DNA of 8,222 nt from an uncultured Gemmiger sp. (lineage in GTDB: Bacteria; Bacillota; Clostridia; Oscillospirales; Ruminococcaceae): positions 1 to 8,222 of the forward strand of contig CALWNS010000249.1 of NCBI GenBank assembly GCA_944382805.1. The letters are read 5' to 3'. A program made the translations under genes and the position numbers. Shown one piece after another: positions 5,914-8,222 of this stretch (its first letter is position 1; each line of letters opens with the position of its first letter). Under the pieces are notes generated by a model. The model was not told where the DNA came from and ran no database searches. It saw nothing but the letters and a program-made list of their open reading frames with translations.

Positions 5914-5942
5914 AGCATACCATCCCGCCTGCGGCTTGTCAA
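5914..5942 (-). promoter_or_regulatory. Sigma-A promoter of the PAP2 gene
   Basis: On the minus strand a perfect TTGACA (5937-5942), a 17-base spacer and TATGCT (5914-5919), with TGG just before the -10 box. The start of transcription is expected near 5907. Its -35 box occupies the same bases as that of the divergent promoter. Confidence 0.87.
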
Positions 5943-5964
5943 ATACCGGGCGGCCCGCTATAAT
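5936..5964 (+). promoter_or_regulatory. Sigma-A promoter of the polymerase-like gene
   Basis: TTGTCA (5936-5941), a 17-base spacer and a perfect TATAAT (5959-5964). The start of transcription is expected near 5971. Five bases of the -35 box are shared with the opposite-strand PAP2 promoter. Confidence 0.85.
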
Positions 5965-5982
5965 AAAAAAGAAATAAGCTAC

Positions 5983-5999
5983 GCGCCCCGCCGGGGCGC
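5983..5999 (+). other. Perfect GC hairpin in the leader of the polymerase-like mRNA
   Basis: GCGCCCC (5983-5989) pairs with GGGGCGC (5993-5999) around a GCC loop. It is about 12 bases after the predicted transcription start and four bases before the G-rich ribosome binding site. No T-run follows. It may stabilise the 5' end or limit ribosome access. Confidence 0.55.
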
Positions 6000-6002
6000 C
6001 GC

Positions 6003-6009
6003 GGGGGTG
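6003..6009 (+). promoter_or_regulatory. G-rich ribosome binding site supporting a TTG start
   Basis: GGGGGTG lies 5 bases before TTG 6015-6017. No ATG or GTG occurs in this frame between the upstream in-frame stop (5964-5966) and the TTG, and the next ATG is 61 codons later, after the first membrane helix. Confidence 0.55.
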
Positions 6010-6014
6010 TTTGC

Positions 6015-7349
6015 TTGTACAGCTTTGCCAATTATCTGCTGCTGGCGCTGTTTGCGGCGGCGGTTTTTGATGCGGCCAACGGCCTGCGCGCCGCGCCGGC
6101 CGGGCCGGGCCGCCTGCGGCGCGCGCTGGCTGCTTTGTGGAAAGAGGAACATTTCCTGTTCGGCGGCTGGGGCACCGCCTGGCGCGAAAAAGCCGGCATG
6201 GCGCTGTTCTGCGCCGGCCTGGCGGCCTACGAGAGCATCGTGACCTTCTGCCACAGCCGGGCGCAGCAGGCGTGGGAATGGGTGCCGGGGGTCCTTGCCC
6301 CCGTGCTGGAAACAACGGCTTTCCTCTGCTTTTCGCTCAAGATCCTGCTGGGGACGCGCTACAACTGGCGGCAGCTGGGGGTGGCCGGGGCGCTGTACTT
6401 TATCGCGCGCTGGGTCCACTTCAACGCGCACAACATCTGGTGGATCTGGGTCGTGGTGGCCGTGCTGGCCGCCAAGGACCTGCGGCTGGAAAAACCGCTG
6501 CGCGTGTTTTTGTGCGTGGGCACGGCCATGATGCTGCTGGTGATGACGCTGAACGGCATGGGCCTGCTGCCGGAGCTGGAAGGCCCGCCCGCCCTGCGCG
6601 ACGGCGTGGTGCGCGGCACCTACGGCTATTCCTACCCCAACACGCTGGGCGGGCTGGTGTTCGGCCTGGCGCTGGCCTACACGCTGCTGCGCGCACGCCG
6701 CCCGCGCTGGGCCGACCCCGCCGTTTTGGCGGCGGCGGGCGTGTTTTTAATGGTGGGGCCGTCCTCCCGCACGCCGGCGCTGGGGTGCTTCCTGCTGGCG
6801 GCCGGGCTGGTCGTGTGCCGCCTGTGGGGCCGCCGCCCGCTGCCGCGCGCGCTGCCCTGGCTGAGCGCGGCGGTCTTGCCGGCGCTGGCGGCGGTCAGCT
6901 TCCTGCTGCCGCTCGGCTTTGTCAAGATCGGGCCGGCCTGGGACGATTTCGCCCCCGCCTGGCTGGATACGCTCAACGACTTTTTCTCCCGCCGCCTGGC
7001 CATGAACTGGGCGGCCTTCCGGGCGCTGGACATCAAGATCGCCGGCCAGATGCTGGGGGAGTGGCCCATCCTGGACAACTGCTATGTGCGCACGCTCTAC
7101 GAGCTTGGCCCGGTGATGGCCGTGCTGCTGGCCGTGCTGGCGGTGTACGCGCTGTGGGGCTATGCCCGCAGCCGGCGGCCGGTGGAGCTGCTCTGCCTGG
7201 TGGTCATGCTGCTCTATGGGCTGATGGAAGCCCAGGTCTACCACCTGACCTCCAACCCCGCCGCCCTGCTGCTGGCCGGCGCGGCGTTTGCCCAGCCGCC
7301 GCGCCGGTGGCCGGGCGTGTATGAAATAGAAGAGATTTCCCGAAAATAG
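6015..7349 (+). CDS. O-antigen polymerase/ligase-like (Wzy/WaaL-type) membrane protein
   Basis: This is a 444-residue multi-spanning membrane protein with about ten hydrophobic segments; examples are 5-21, 60-76, 92-111, 119-155, 165-180, 212-226, 234-247, 255-270, 281-300, 363-381, 391-405 and 413-425. Features of Wzy/WaaL-type glycan polymerases and ligases are 'RGTYGYSYPNTLGG' (200-213, like the R..GY.HPN pattern); 'GPSSRTPALG' (248-257, SRT); and a large outer loop (~301-361) carrying 'SRRLAMNWAAFRAL' and 'LDNCYVRTLYELGPV' (353-367), the typical D..Y...L...G before the next helix. Such enzymes act on the outer face of the membrane, joining oligosaccharides carried on undecaprenyl diphosphate. 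The start is TTG, because the first helix would be lost with any ATG. No terminator precedes the next gene 40 bases on, so both are probably one operon. Substrate and polymerase-versus-ligase role cannot be decided. Confidence 0.78.
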   Translation: MYSFANYLLLALFAAAVFDAANGLRAAPAGPGRLRRALAALWKEEHFLFGGWGTAWREKAGMALFCAGLAAYESIVTFCHSRAQQAWEWVPGVLAPVLETTAFLCFSLKILLGTRYNWRQLGVAGALYFIARWVHFNAHNIWWIWVVVAVLAAKDLRLEKPLRVFLCVGTAMMLLVMTLNGMGLLPELEGPPALRDGVVRGTYGYSYPNTLGGLVFGLALAYTLLRARRPRWADPAVLAAAGVFLMVGPSSRTPALGCFLLAAGLVVCRLWGRRPLPRALPWLSAAVLPALAAVSFLLPLGFVKIGPAWDDFAPAWLDTLNDFFSRRLAMNWAAFRALDIKIAGQMLGEWPILDNCYVRTLYELGPVMAVLLAVLAVYALWGYARSRRPVELLCLVVMLLYGLMEAQVYHLTSNPAALLLAGAAFAQPPRRWPGVYEIEEISRK

Positions 7350-7355
7350 CGGGAA
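7337..7355 (+). other. Small hairpin straddling the stop codon of the polymerase-like gene
   Basis: TTCCCG (7337-7342) and CGGGAA (7350-7355) are perfect inverted repeats; the seven-base loop contains the TAG stop (7347-7349). No T-run follows, so it is not a classical terminator. Confidence 0.35.
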
Positions 7356-7375
7356 GCTGGGGCCGATCTCACTGC

Positions 7376-7382
7376 AAGGAGG
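7376..7382 (+). promoter_or_regulatory. Strong ribosome binding site of the GT-C-like gene
   Basis: AAGGAGG sits 7 bases before ATG 7390-7392 and fixes the start of the last gene. Confidence 0.75.
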
Positions 7383-7389
7383 ATGTCAT

Positions 7390-8222
7390 ATGCAAACGAT
7401 CCGCCGCGGCGTTTTGAAAATTCGGGAGTTCTGTATACAGCACAGTGCCGTGCTGTTTTTTGCTTGTATGGCGGTGCTGGCCTTTACCGGCGGAATGCAG
7501 CGCATCTTTAATGTTGAATTTTCGCCTACAAACGGGGATTTTCAGAGTTACAATGTTTTTCGGCGCGCTTTGGACGGTCAATGGCCTTTTGTGGACTTTG
7601 CCAATTATCTTGGCATGGGACCGCTGATACTTCATGTACCGCTTTTGCTTTTCCACAACACGTTCGCTGGCAGTTTGTTTGTTACGCACTTTGTGTGTGC
7701 CGTGCTGTATATGCTGTTATGCTACTGCGTTTACTATACTATTGGTGGGCAAAAACTGCCGGCCATGGCAGCAAGCTTGGTGACGATGCGGCTGACAAAC
7801 ACGGAGTTTTTCGATTTGATCCCGTATGTTGCCGCTCCGCTGCGGCTGCTGGCTGCGCCAAACAATTCCCAGCGTATGACAAGGATGTTTTTGGCGGTGC
7901 TTTTCGGCTTCCTTCTTCTTTATTTTACAAAAAAGAGTATGCATCGTCATCCGGCCGCCAGTGCTTGTGCGGTATACACTGATTGGTGCTGCAGTCCGAA
8001 AACGATGCTGGGCATGGGCATAATCCTGGGCAGCGGCGTGTTGTGGAGCAACGACTTCGGCTATGCCTGCCTTTGTAGCGCGTTGATCATTCTGACTGTG
8101 TTCTGGATACAGGCAAAATGCAGCGGTCGCCGCATCTTGTGGGCACCCGTTACTTTTCTTGTCGGAGCAGTACTGGGGGTTCTCATAGCGGCTACATTGT
8201 TTACGGGCGGTCGCCCAATGGC
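7390..8222 (+). CDS. Multi-spanning membrane protein, probable GT-C-type glycosyltransferase, C-terminus cut by window edge
   Basis: The frame is open from ATG 7390 to the last base (277 residues and two extra bases), so the gene continues to the right. Residues 20-34 form a first membrane helix. An outer loop follows with 'TNGDFQSYNVFRRALDGQWPFVDFANYLGMGPLILHVPLLLF' features (47-88). An acidic residue (D50) is followed by an aromatic pair, 'ALDGQ.PF.DF' and 'GPL', the arrangement seen in the first loop of GT-C glycosyltransferases, which take sugars from polyprenyl phosphate donors. Further hydrophobic segments are near 92-117, 166-180, 207-217, 226-241 and 252-271. The donor and acceptor are unknown, and a non-enzymatic membrane protein of a glycan locus is possible. 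It lies 40 bases after the polymerase-like gene. Base composition is plainly more AT-rich than every other gene here, with many TTT, ATT and AAT codons. Confidence 0.62.
   Translation, partial: MQTIRRGVLKIREFCIQHSAVLFFACMAVLAFTGGMQRIFNVEFSPTNGDFQSYNVFRRALDGQWPFVDFANYLGMGPLILHVPLLLFHNTFAGSLFVTHFVCAVLYMLLCYCVYYTIGGQKLPAMAASLVTMRLTNTEFFDLIPYVAAPLRLLAAPNNSQRMTRMFLAVLFGFLLLYFTKKSMHRHPAASACAVYTDWCCSPKTMLGMGIILGSGVLWSNDFGYACLCSALIILTVFWIQAKCSGRRILWAPVTFLVGAVLGVLIAATLFTGGRPM

Noticed and set aside
6137..7324. Alternative plus-strand frame of 395 codons inside the polymerase-like gene
   Set aside because: It encodes a non-hydrophobic Gly/Arg/Ala-rich string with no ribosome binding site. The other frame has regular membrane helices and family motifs.
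7445..7982. Two short open plus-strand frames inside the last gene (7445-7627 and 7581-7982), suggesting a frameshifted gene
   Set aside because: The frame from ATG 7390 is uninterrupted to the window end and has a strong ribosome binding site, so no frameshift is needed.
1..8222. tRNA, rRNA, CRISPR arrays, insertion-sequence ends, phage genes, toxin-antitoxin pairs or defence operons
   Set aside because: Reading both strands I found no such sequences. The small HTH gene could suggest a toxin-antitoxin pair, but its neighbours are DUF2975 and DUF4153-like membrane proteins, not toxins.

Overview
The window is very GC-rich DNA over positions 1 to about 7350 (one sampled 60-base line in this part is 68% GC). 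It is densely packed with genes on both strands. Most starts carry strong GGAGG-type ribosome binding sites, and the promoters are of the sigma-A type. The DUF2975/YozG-like pair and the CorA, RlmD and flavoprotein variants are typical of Firmicutes. Together these suggest a high-GC member of the Clostridia, such as a gut Oscillospiraceae/Ruminococcaceae-like bacterium. That placement is inference; there is no rRNA or other marker gene here.

Left half, minus strand, read right to left. (a) A two-gene operon holds an RlmD-like 23S rRNA uracil methyltransferase (3388-4572) whose stop overlaps the start of an unusual protein (2625-3395). That protein joins a MmcQ/YjbR-type N-terminal half to an EVE/PUA-like C-terminal half. 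A strong intrinsic terminator (2580-2618) closes this unit. (b) A short CorA-type divalent cation transporter (1676-2542). (c) A three-gene membrane/regulator operon with its own promoter (1605-1633): a DUF2975 membrane protein, a 76-residue Cro/CI-type helix-turn-helix regulator of the YozG type, and a DUF4153-like membrane protein that runs off the left edge.

Middle. Divergent from rlmD lies a monocistronic flavodoxin-fold protein with a four-cysteine cluster (4690-5310). It has its own promoter, a perfect GC hairpin at the 5' end of its transcript, and a terminator. Converging on it is a small PAP2-family membrane phosphatase (5363-5869).

Right part, plus strand. The PAP2 gene and a multi-spanning O-antigen-polymerase/ligase-like protein (6015-7349, TTG start) are driven by back-to-back promoters whose -35 boxes overlap. 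After 40 bases comes a second large membrane protein (7390 to beyond 8222) with features of GT-C glycosyltransferases. Its base composition is clearly more AT-rich (a sampled line is 35% GC), which suggests the edge of a variable, possibly acquired, surface-glycan locus. PAP2, the polymerase-like protein and the GT-C-like protein could together serve a lipid-carrier-linked cell-surface polysaccharide pathway.

I see no tRNA, rRNA, CRISPR array, insertion sequence, phage gene or riboswitch. The nearest candidates for something undescribed are the MmcQ/YjbR-EVE fusion coupled to rlmD, the shared -35 divergent promoter, and the leader hairpins.
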